From: Hydractinia symbiolongicarpus
Lineage: Eukaryota; Cnidaria; Hydrozoa; Anthoathecata; Hydractiniidae
NCBI RefSeq assembly: GCF_029227915.1
Contig: NC_079884.1
Coordinates: 16,928,001-16,992,000, forward strand
Direction of reading: 5' to 3'
Length of the DNA stretch: 64,000 nucleotides
The position numbers were made by a program, and so were the translations under genes. The notes below the pieces were generated by a model. The model did no database searches. It was not told the DNA's origin and saw nothing but the letters and a program-made list of their open reading frames with translations. Below are positions 29,201 through 41,200 of the stretch, piece after piece (the stretch's first letter is position 1; each line of letters opens with the position of its first letter).

Positions 29201-32200
29201 ATTTACCCCCGTCCAAAAAAGCAATACCCCCAGCAAAGTACAAAATTTTTCCAAAAATTTCTTTTTCATCAGAAGCAATAATAAAAGTTAAGAATAGACA
29301 CAAAATTTTAGCACTTAATCACATGTGTATCTAAAGTTATGCCTAGTCAACCCCCCCCCCCAGGTATAAAGCTTGACGTTTATATACTTTTCCTGCTGTT
29401 GTAAGGGTGTCGCTGGGGTATCTACTTCATCAAATATGTTAGCAACCTCGCTCATTCTGTTTATTATATATCGAAAACGTAAAAAACAGAGTAGTACAAT
29501 CATATCACATAAGGTATAATTATCGCAATACATAGATATATATCCATGTTTTATTTTGAAGAAAAAATATCGCGAAGCTCAGCATAAACACCAAAACTCC
29601 CATAGGAGAACCCTCTGGGTTTTTGAATCTTGTTGTTGTTGTTTAAAACCCAGGAGTTTTTTTTGAATGTCTGTGCTGTACCAACGCTTTAATGACCTCG
29701 CCTTTTTAAGTGAGAACTTTCAGGGACCGTTCTTGCACAGACATTTTTTACCGGCATTTTGGCACAATTTTCTCGTCATGGCACAACCGACATGGCACTA
29801 GTGTGGTACAAACCGGGGTGAGACGACCGCTTTTAAGTAAGGCATGCTCTCGCCCGCGCCTTCCTACCCTTCCGCCAGCACTAAGCCTGGTACCACAATT
29901 CTAGTATACTTGAAGTTCGTATATAGCCATTCAGTATTACCTTGAGTATTGCACATGTGGCAAACCACGCATCACTGCGCATCTCATTTGCGCATCATGC
30001 AGAAAACTCTCGATTATTCAGAAAGGTGTAAACATTTTTGAATAAATGAGGCAAATGAGGTTTGATCTTGTTTTTACTGCCTTATACTAATGAGGAGGGA
30101 CTCTCAAAATGGTAAGATACTTTTCTTATCAGCGTGTGTTAGTATTCTTATATATCTACAACTCCAAAGGCTCAGTGTATATACCGTCGTGTGCACATTT
30201 CTGTTATCGTAAAATGCTGATAATCCGAGCTTGCTTTGCTCATATGTGACCATCCCTTGATCATAAACTCTATACCCTGTATTTTTTCCAGTGTCTATAT
30301 GTCCTTTGAAAGCATTCATATATCGTTGCCAAGTCATCTCGTTTTGCTTTTTTGACATACCTTTGCACGAAAAATTTGTACCATTTTTACCTTCTACGAA
30401 ATAGCATTTTGCTGTCAATGCAACCATTCTTGTGCCGATAAACTCAGGCTTAAACAGACCTCCTGTTCTACTCAAGTAATCGTCTGTCACAAGGCAGTTT
30501 TTCACATCTTTGTCATATTCCTCGAGCAGCTAGGGACACCGACATCTCGAAATTCTTCTGCAGAGATAGCAAAATAAGTAGAGTCTGTGTCCACATAGAT
30601 CTATGATCTACATATTTATCGAGGAAGTCGTAGTAGAACTCCTGTATGCGAACTTTGGCAAGCTGATACACCGTAATGTCACATTGGTAGGCCTTATCAA
30701 TGGTCACTTTATGCTTCCCTTCCTTGATCTGGTATTCAGCACCGATTTCTTCAAGATCTTCAAGGTACGGCGATCTCATCGCTTGATCAACCTTCTTTCC
30801 GTCTCTCGTGAACGTTGTATTTACATGCCTTGCTACATCCTCGATCTTCTTGCCAGGAAATGAGTTTCCTTTAAGTTTTGCCGTGTCCCCTGAAATCTTT
30901 TTATCTGGATCTTTATCCGCTTCACGTTGTGTATCGGCAATCTCTTCGGAAAACCAAGCGAACAGCTTACCCGGCTTATACTTAAGAAGTTGGTGAAAGG
31001 CTGTCACTTTCAATCCATGATCCAGGTACCATTTCAGCACAGGAGTATATAGCAGGATCTTTTCCGCCTTCATCAACCCAAGGAGCTTGCGTGCACCAGA
31101 AATAATCGTGCATGTGCTACGGAATGTGCTTATCTGGTATCTCTCTTACTACAAACAGTGGAGGCATTTCGCTAAATTTTTTACGCAGATTTTCAGGTAC
31201 TTCGATGTCAGTTTGGATAAGCCCAAACAACTTCCCGTTTTTAATGCCTCGCGTCAATAGTTCGAGGTTGTAGTCAGCTGTTGGTGCATCGATCTTGATG
31301 AGATTCTCTTTACTACAGGGGAAGTCGTACATCAGTGTGCTAGGATAGAACATGTTTGCATCTAGCCCCAAGATTGTTTTGCATTGTTTTGCGTTCGTGT
31401 AGATGTGTGATCTGATCCCTGTCATGCCATGCTCGTGGTACCTACAAAATACGATTGCTGGCTCACCCACCATACCTGTGACAGGAAAGAAAAATCTGGG
31501 AAACTTAAGGAAAAGTGGTACGTAGACGGGTATGAGCCACAGAATAGGACCGTATACGAATGCAATGGATGCAGATGGCATGGATTTCCATGTCAACCTG
31601 ATGCCAACAAACATTGGTACGAGAAGACCTTGACCAAGGCAAAAAGGATAAGAGAGCTTGGCTTCAATCTTGTCTCTATTTCGGGATGTGAAAATCCTCT
31701 CAAGATTAACCGATATTTCAAGAAAAAGTTTAGAGCATCCCCTCACTATATTGTGTTTGATTGTGAGGCCCTCTTGCTGGTTCTGAATATGATAAAAACA
31801 GCAGGCTTGATGTATATATCTGAGCATATGTCGTTGAGCATCGCTATTTATGACAGTCTTAACCTTGACCCCACATCGTGCACAAAGATCCAAAAATCTT
31901 GATCCAACTATTTGTACAAGAACTAGAAAGAAGGCACGCTTTTATTGTCGTTGAAATGGTGAGAATGTATCCAAAACCTGACGATTTTGACATGCTTCAC
32001 AAAAAGACCCAGGATGCGTGGAACGAATGATTCAACAGTGGAAAATATGATCTAAATATTATCAAGTGATACTTTGTCGAACAAATTGCTAAAAACGAAA
32101 GCGAAAAGATCACGGTTGCGAAGAAAGATAACGACTACATGTTTCTGACAACATCTAAGTTTAAATTTCTTGACATCAAAAACTTTCCTGCGCCAGGGAT

Positions 32201-35200
32201 GAGCTACGATGGATGGTGCAAGTCTCTGGAATGTAAGCTAGAGAAACTCGTGTTCCAGTATGATTGGTTAACAAGTTATGACAAGTTAACCATGTCGGGC
32301 CTGTCTCGCACGATGGCTTCTATAACTGATTAAGCGGTAAAATGTGCTATCACCCGAAAAGTACGAAGCCTTCTTCGCAAAATTCTATGATCGAGTTTGT
32401 GTGACGATGATGGACTGGTTGCGCAAGTACAATGTGGCAGACGTTGAACCCTTCATCGAAGCGGTTGATAAGACAAGACGTTAATATTACGGAGATGATA
32501 TCGACATTTTGAAAGATGCAGTCAGTATTCCAGTTGTCTCGATGAGATATGTGCTCAACAATTCGCTCCGCTTGAACCCAAAGATCGAGCTCTATGCGGC
32601 CAACCATGTGAACACAAATGTCAAGAAGACTGCTACAGCAAGAGCTGCAAGGCATGTAAGGAAGTGCAAAAAACATGCGAAAAATGCACAAAGAACCGAG
32701 GGATTTCCTCTGGTGTCTTCAATATCCACCAGTTTTGTGGCACGCACATCCCTTCGCTTTAGTTTAGGGTCGTTGTAGTACTCGCAGGCTAAATTTACGG
32801 CTTCCTTTGCTAGGCGTTCCATTCCATGCTCTACGTTAGCCCTCTTTTCTACCGCGAAACATCTTCAGACGCATAAGTTGTCAGTTCTTGCATCTTTACT
32901 GTCCATAGCATAGATACATCTTTTCTTTCGCAGCTGGTCTGGTAATGGTCCACATCCTATAAGAGGCTTCCTTGTGCTTATGATCTTGATCTGAACATGC
33001 TTGAAGACAACCTACACCTCGTATGATCCTGGGGTTGATGACTGGTGGTAAATTTGCCTTGATCCAAAACTCGTGATATTCAATATCAAGACGCTGCATT
33101 TCACATTGCTCGATAAAGGCCTCTATCTCTGCCAGACTTGCAAGTGACGCCTCAGAGCCTTTGGTCTTATCGTATGGAGATACACCACCTCCACCTTGGT
33201 GAATATCACAGCTAAAACTGTAAACGACCTTGGTCCTCATGTCTATATAAAGTTAGTTTTCCGCATGATCGCATCTGTTAGTGGTTGGTTTTCACCTAGT
33301 TCCATCTTCCAACACCTTCGTGTTGTGTTCGTCATATATATGTTGGATGTCTTTAAGGCCTTCTTCGGTGTTCTTTTCCTGCGGAAACAGATACTTGATG
33401 TCTTTAACTCCCGTGTAGTTTTCTTAGTTGTTTTCAGCATCATGATAGTCTTCTTGTGCTTCAGCTTCGATTTCATCGTGCAACGTCGTTCTCGTCAAAA
33501 TTTGCTTCTTTGCTCTGTTGTAATAGTCCGTAATAATATCTCGCACACTCTGCAGTCAATCGGCAAGAGCATTGGTAGTTGCTGCCACTGGCGCTGATAC
33601 AGCGTTGTATAGCTGTGTCAATACATTTCTCAATTAACTCATGTCTCTTTTATTATATACACCTTTTATTTATCAAGAAAATTTTTAGATGGACAGAAAA
33701 TTTTGAATTAGGGGATTTTCCTTATTCAAGTTTTGAATAATAGGGATTTCCTCTTACTCAACATGATGCCTCTGTCGGATTTTGTCGGATGCCGGCGGAT
33801 TTGTCGGATTTTTTTGGAACTTGTGCCCCGTGGCTGCTCGTGCGCAGATTTTACTCATTTGCTGGATGACACAGTTGTGACGTCACAGATTTTTAGGGGT
33901 GTCAAAGGAGCATTGGTTGAGTAAGGGTTTTGCTCGACGTGACCCCTCTTTGTGTATATATTCACTCTCTACTCTAGCTTATGCAAATGAGAGATTCAGA
34001 TTCAAATCCTGGACAAGGCATGAAAAACGTAATTATATTGCACCCACAACAACCACTTTCCTTTACATATCACAAAAATGCCATGTTTAGAAAAGGCAGT
34101 TATACTTGTTTGTCTTGCAATTTTTCAAGACACCTTTCAAAATAAGGCTTTTAAAATAATTGCTAGCTATATATACATTTAAAAGAATTTGTGAAAACAT
34201 GAGAATCAAGATAGGAAACTACAGCTAGCTCAGTAGCTATGCCAGCATCATAATAATTTTTTATAAATTTGTAGCTATAAAATAGCTTTCAAGTGACACA
34301 AAACCAGATTTGCTAATTTAAATTCCAACAGTACGCTACAGTTGTGACCCTAGCCTGAACCAAAAGGATGCTCTATATACAAAATATTCTTATAAATCAA
34401 CGGATAAAACTTTTCAGCATCCCCATTGAACGATTTTATAAGGTATATCACAAGAGCATAAGACGGTATAACATCGTCAAAGCCAACAACTTTGAACATA
34501 ATGAATTCATTGGTGATTTCTGATGGGTAACATTCATCACCAGCTAATTTTAAACCAGCTTTTTCATATTTTTTAAAATACTGTGGATGCATTAGCTGCT
34601 CAGCTTCCTTGACATCTGTATCACCTGATCCTGCAGAATCACCTTTGTCGTGGTCACTATGTTTCGCGTTGGTGTGGCGTGTTAATCCTCTTCAAGAAAC
34701 ACAAACTTTATGTCACAAACTAAAGCTAAAGGTGACTTTTGTGTTCTCCTTGTTTATTTCGTTCACAACTGTGGTTAGTTCCACTTAAAAGTCTAAATTA
34801 CTTTGTAAAATATCTTTATTTATAGCCTCTAATATAGCATCAAGTTTTTGCAATAAAGAAAATCTTCCTTCGTCGCAGCAATTTTACAAAATTCAGTCCC
34901 CTGACTTTCGGGCCATCCGCTCTAGGTCAGGTACTTTTGCCGTAGCGGCCTGAAATGGCCAAACGCCCAGACTATCTTTTCTCTTATATCCATACTTACA
35001 AAACGATTAAGCTAGTATTTGGAGCTTATGTTGTGTAAATTGTTACCCTGAGATATAATACAATTTTATATCTTGTGGATATTTCTGTATGTTCTCTCCT
35101 ACCACAGCGTTAGTTAAAAGATTGATAAAACTTTAAAAAAATATTATTGCAGGAGGGGTTGTATGAAGAGCAATTCGTGCCAAAATTATTTTTCGTGTAA

Positions 35201-38200
35201 TTTTTATTTTTCGCAAGACTCATTTTTATTTTTGAGCAGTAAAATTTTTTGTTGTCGCAGATTGATGGTTTTTGTTTTATTTTCGTTTACTATTTGTTAT
35301 TTGTTTTTTTTTAAATGTTTTTGAAAAAAAATTTTGAGCACAAACATTTTTCGTGTATTATGCAATCGGAAGAATATTTTTGTCAATAATGCTTTGCGTA
35401 ATACGTCATCAATGCGCAGGGGACATATGCAGGACACAACCATGCCTCCTGCTGTAATTCCATGATGTCGACGGAAGCAGCAGTAAGTGGAATACGTAGT
35501 TTGCTTCTGTCTGTTATCAGAGACTTGGAAAAGCATGTAGATGACAACATACTTGATTCTGCACACAGGTTGCTAGACCAAATTAGCCGACAAATGATAA
35601 GGCTTGGCAACTTGGGTGATGATGACCTTCTCGGCGTTAATAACACCTTAAATAGATTAGTTGATGGCAGTATTGAAAATAATGAATTTACAGTTGGCTA
35701 CGAGGTTCCTTTTACATGTGGAGAACGTGGTAGACTGAAGGTAAAAATAAATTACGAGCAGCTATTCAATTTGCTTGACAATCAGTTTTCATGCGTTGAC
35801 ATTGCCCGCATGCTAACTGTTTCTGTAAGGACAGTCAGAAGAAGAATGTCAGAACTTGGACTAACTCAACGTATGTTTTACAGTCATGTGGACGAGCAAT
35901 CACTCGACGATAAAGTACAACGTATTTGTATTGAAATTCCTAAGATTGGATATAGGAGACTGATGGGTGAATTATCCAGACAAAGAATCAGAGTGAGTAG
36001 AACTAAAGCAAGAGAAACTCTCCGGAGAGTTGACCCTATTGAGGTTACTGAAAGGTGTTTACAACCTCCAGTTCACCGACGTAAATATTACATACCACCA
36101 CCGTTATCCTTGTGGTACATAGATGAAAACCACAAACTTATTCGGTATGTTTTCAGGGAATATACCTACGTATATATACTTGTAACCTTTTTTGTATCAC
36201 ACCGTTGTACAATGTGTGCAATTAATACTAAAAGTTTCTTAACGTTTCCAACACATAATGTACCAATTACTATTTCTTATTTAGATGGCGCATAGTCGTT
36301 TATGGTGGCGTGGATGGATTTAGTAGAGTCCCAGTATTCCTAAAATGTTCGAACAATAATAGAGCATCAACAGTTCTTCAGTGTTTTACAGACACAATCC
36401 GTAAGTACGGCCTTCCTTCACGTGTCCGTTCAGACAAAGGCGGTGAAAATATAGATGTTGCATGGTTCATGTTAAACCACCCCTTGTGTGGTCCAGGTCG
36501 GGAAAGTATGATTTGCGGTAAGAGTGTACACAATCAGAGAATCAAACATCTTTGTAAAGACGCTTTTACTGGCGTGCTGAAACTGTATTACAATTTGTTT
36601 TACTATATGGAAGATTGTGATATGTTAGATCCTTCCTGCGACATGGATCTATTCTGCTTACATTACATATTTTTACCAAGGATAAATCGTAATTTGGATA
36701 TCTGGCGAGAAGGATTGATTCGCCATAAAATGTCTTCTGCTAGAGAAAGAACACCAATGCAACTATTTATTGAGGGGTTAATGAACAAACAAAGCCAAGT
36801 CAATTACGACACAGAAATAGCAGCTCTTATTCAAGTAAGTACATATATTTTGCAAACAAAACTAAACGCAAAAAAAAACAAAATATAAAAAGAATAACAA
36901 ACAACATAACACCTTAATAACAAACAAAATAACAAATAATTTGTTCTCAAAATATAGACTACTATCTTAGAAATGTGAAAAAATGCTTGACTTTTCTACA
37001 AGATGACTATGATTTCTACGGGATTGACTGGGATGGTCCCATACCTGACAATAATGATGTGGCTAGAGTAGATGTTCCTGAAGCTTCAACAATATTAACA
37101 CCTGAACAGATAACAGACTTGAGAAACAGATTCAATCCATTGGAAGACTGCGAGGATTTTGGCATGACCACTTATTTTAATATTTGACGATATTTGTTTT
37201 ATCAGTAGAATTAAAGCAAAAAAAATTCACATTGGTGCTGAAAAATATTATCCTAATTTATATATATAACTTAAGGTTAAAAAAATCCCTCACATTCAAA
37301 CTGTGGAGCAGAAATTATGTTGAACTTGAATTCTTCTTTGGAATTGCACTATAGGTAAACAAATTGTGTCAGTGCATACAGATGACTTTGGATAGACACC
37401 TTCATTTTCTTCCATGCAGGTAACATAAATTTTCAGGGCTCAAAATTTAGGAATATTATTATATGATGTTGCAAATTTCAATAGCATTTTCAAGTGCTTA
37501 GGACTCACATTTTCGACCATAAATTTAAACCATGATAATGTATTTCGTTCTCTCTCTTGCTGATTTGAATATGTTAAAGTTTCTTTTAACTATGTCCATT
37601 AAGTTCAGGTATTTTAAGCCTTCATGTATGGCTTTAAGTTGCCTCTCACGCTTCAAGACTAACTCCTCAAAAATTAACATAGATAATAAGGTTTCCCTAT
37701 TATGCATAGTGACTGGTAAGCTAGCATCCTATTGTGAACTGTTAAATAATTGTTTAAATGCAGGACCTTCTTCCATAACAAACACATCATTGATTTGTAG
37801 GTCACTTGTGCATTCTTTAATTTTATTTATAAATTGCAGCAAATTCCCTGTTGCAGCACTAAGGGGAATTATATCAGCAGTGAGGAAGGTGTTGACATCT
37901 GCTTCACTTTTTCCACACATTACAGCATAACAATATGGGTGCAAAGCAGAAAATGATGGTCTTTCTTGTAAAATACTATGTGCAATGGCATCACCAACTA
38001 TTTTAAACAAAACAAGGTTCTCAGCAGATCTCTTTGGGATCGAATACACACCAATTTGCTCAAATAACTCTTTAATGACACTTTCGAAAAATTTCACAAA
38101 AAATTCTATTTTAATTGCACCTGCATCTATGCCATCTTCATTTTTAAATTCAACAAAAAAAACTGTCAGTTAGTAAAACCTTTCTGGCAAGGGCACATTT

Positions 38201-41200
38201 ATAAAACGTAAGACTTTCCCTGTAAATATTATCTCTTTCAATTTTCAGATAATAGTTTTCCTCTGTTTGGATACGTTTCTGGTATGTTGATATAATATCA
38301 ATTAGGGTGGTTTCTTTTCCTTTAACAATCATTTCTACAGCTTCATCCAAACAACTAGACATTACAGCTACAGCCTCTATTCGACTGAGAAAGTAATCTG
38401 AAAACATTTCTATTAAGTGACTCTTCACTTCAACTTTTTGGTCTTTTTTCGGTTGCATCAGCATCTCTGGTATAGTTCTTTGTATACCACTGCAACTTCC
38501 ATTACAAAAATTAGCATGTTGATTCATAGCTTCTATGGAAACTTTGGTGGAGCAATTGAAACAGGTCTAATACAAATACTAAAGAGCAGAAATACATTTG
38601 CATTATGAGGAAAATCTACAGATCTTAGATTAGAAATCATAAGGATGCATAAGAAATTTATAACATTATTAACAAGAAATGCTTATTACCATTTTATTAA
38701 TTTCTTCATTTCCATTATTTGTAACAACACTGCTATTCTCATCATCCAGGAGATTTTGTAGAGTTGGTCGCACAAAAGATTTTGCTTGACCAAAAATTGT
38801 CTTTACGAACTGTCCATTATATCCTCCAGCTGGGACAGGAATTGGAATTAATTCTCTACAATTCCTTTGATTTCTTAGCAACTCAAACCCACCACCAATT
38901 CTAAGTTTTTCAAAATTCTGGTACAATACTTCAGAAAATTGCCTCGAAGATTCAGTAAGGGGAAATGTTATTAGTTTCTCACCCAAACCAGCTAGTAACA
39001 GATTTACTTTTGTTTCTGTGTCTGGAGTACTTGCATCTGTTTTATTCGACAAGCAAACAAATGTCAAAACACCATTTCTTGTTCTTGGTGAGTTGTACCT
39101 ATTGGCAGGTGTACCTCTCCTGCGGTTGCTGACATGGTTAAACCGTCTTGGAGTTATTGAAAGTCCAGGTGAAACGCTAAAGGGAAGAGTTGAAGTGGAA
39201 GCAGTGACTGACATTGATGCTGGTGCCATTGTGGTGATGTTGGTGGTGCTCACAAACCTGGTGGTGGAAGAAGCTGAAGGGTTATTTAACATTCCACTAC
39301 GAAATAATCGCGAAAACTCTGCACCAGCGTCGTCGTGATATGTTGAGTTTCTTGTAGTTTGGCCATTATTCGGTGGTTGCTGTTAATTGTCAACCATACT
39401 CAACAAAGTTTGTGCACATCTTGTTAAAGCCTCTCGGAAGTTGTTGTTTCGTCCGCCATATTTTTTACCAGAATTACGGGGCTTGGCTACAGATTAAAAG
39501 AGACTGGGGAAGAAGGCTGTCAAAAATAAAAGCATGGCCTGTTGAAAATAAAAACATACCAACGTGTGCAAAAAATGGTTTCATACGCTTAAAAAATAAA
39601 TAAATACCAAAGAAAATAATAAGAAAACGACAAAAAAGTAGTTGCTTCCAAAAAACTAAATCTAAACTCGAAAATAAATTTATTATAATATTCTAAAAAA
39701 AATGAATCCTGCCAAAAATATTTGCATGGAACGAAAAAAATAAAAATTACACGGAAAATAATTTTGGCAAGAATTGCTCTTCATAGGGTTGCATATTGGT
39801 ACATATTTCTTTTTTTCAAGGTATTGAATTTTTGGTATAGAATCGGTGTTGGAAAACTATTGTTTCTTTCATAGAACAAAAGAAAATATTAATCATCCGT
39901 TACTATCTCTAATTATGCATTTTTCTTTGGGTAATGATTCACTTTTATTTCGTTGCGTTTTAATTTTCCAATATTGTTTTTTATCTTTATGTTACCAGAA
40001 TTTCCCTCATACTCGGCTGATTTTACTTATTTTCTGCATATACGACCAGAAATGTTTAAAAACTGATTTTAAACAATCAAACTACAAAACAAACGAGTTT
40101 TTCCTGCTAGAATTTAATTTATAATTATGGAGAAATAACAATGAGCAACGGTTACTTTTAAAATTTACACGCAAGATTTTAAAAATTTTGTTTACAAAAC
40201 TGAATTTAAAAACAATGCAGCAACCTGCAAATCGGCATCGGATTGTTTCAATAGAAACTACTGAGATGTATCTCCTTGGTCAAACTTAGGGATCTTTTTT
40301 GAGCACGAATTATGATATAACAAGCCTCAAAATCTTTCATACAATTATTGAACTTTTAGGATAGTGTGAGGAATAATTTTCTCACGTTTCCTGTAAACTT
40401 AACTTTAAGAGAAACAATTTTTTAAAATTTAAAGTGTGTGTGTTAATTGGGGTAAGTTTTTTTGAACAAATTTTTGAAGAATTAGACTTCACTGTAAGCT
40501 GTTGTGTAAGCTGATGTTTTTCTATAGTTTGTGTTATAAACTTTTGTTGCTGAGAATGAAGTGTGTGTGATGTCGGTTTGCTGGGAAAAAGCTCCACTGT
40601 TTCACGTTTTTTGAAGAATTTCAATGATAAAAAATTACTGAATGTTTAGACTGAAACTGTTTCTTCCCACTGCGCAGGTAACTAGTGAGCACATGGGATA
40701 AAATGGGGCAAGTTTCCCAAACCTGAGATCCCCATCCGTTTCGAAACTGGATCTTTTCGTTTTTTGTTCTTCTGCCTGAGTGGATTTTTTCACGGACTTT
40801 CTTTTTTTACATAATAAAAATTATGAGCGTCTTATTACAACTATAAAATCAATGAAAACAAATTTCTGAGCATATCTTTAAAAAACAACACAAAGACCCA
40901 TGGAATAATTGTGTTGCTATATTTACAAAACCACAAATTATTTATAGTTTCGTATTTTTGCAATAAATAATCCAAAACATACCTACTAAACACACAGAAA
41001 AACCTTAACAATAGAAGCTATTAAGAAATTTAGACATATAAGTGAAGCAAAACACGCACGCAATTTGCCATACTGAAATAATAAAGAACTGAAATCCTGA
41101 GTATCTCGAGACCAATAGAAAGTAAAATTGTTCCAGGGGAAGGGAAGGAAGTGGCAATGCTACATATCTGGATTGTGTACTACCTAATTGAACTCACAAT

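Larger units (their letters stand above)
10842..33979. mobile_element. Polinton-like (Maverick/PLV-type) integrated element, degraded, with nested insertions
   Basis: About 23.1 kb bounded by inverted repeats that begin AGCTAGAGTAG at 10842 and, reversed, end at 33979. Removing the Copia element and the TAA-target insertion leaves about 16.4 kb, the usual size for this group. It holds family B polymerase, major capsid, packaging ATPase, Bro-N-like and several conserved unknown proteins. Left-side genes mostly run on plus and polymerase-side genes on minus. Almost every gene has stops, frameshifts or insertions, so the copy is an inert relic. No rve integrase or adenain-type protease was recognised, so I do not assign it to Polinton proper versus a Polinton-like virus. 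Exact target duplication could not be resolved: 10836-10841 and 33980-33985 do not match. Confidence 0.85.
35156..39791. mobile_element. IS3EU-like DNA transposon with integrase and HECT-like genes
   Basis: 4624 bp from 35162 to 39785. Inverted repeats of 50 bp (35162-35211 and 39736-39785), starting TATGAAGAGCAATTC, differ at two bases by eye. The 6-bp duplication GGGTTG flanks both ends (35156-35161, 39786-39791). Two genes point toward each other: an rve-type integrase (plus) and a HECT-like ligase (minus). A 6-bp duplication and termini starting TAT fit my memory of the IS3EU superfamily; that name needs a repeat-library check, but the element boundaries do not depend on it. Confidence 0.88.

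Noticed and set aside
31429-31902. Separate plus-strand gene overlapping the polymerase
   Set aside because: Its words belong to the polymerase family's nuclease/exonuclease part, so an inversion explains it better than an independent gene.
10836-33985. A 6-bp target duplication for the Polinton-like element
   Set aside because: The six bases outside each end do not match, so the duplication is either decayed or the end positions are off by a few bases.
34344-34690. Assignment of the 115-codon minus fragment to a known family
   Set aside because: No motif that I could tie to a named domain; left as unrecognised.
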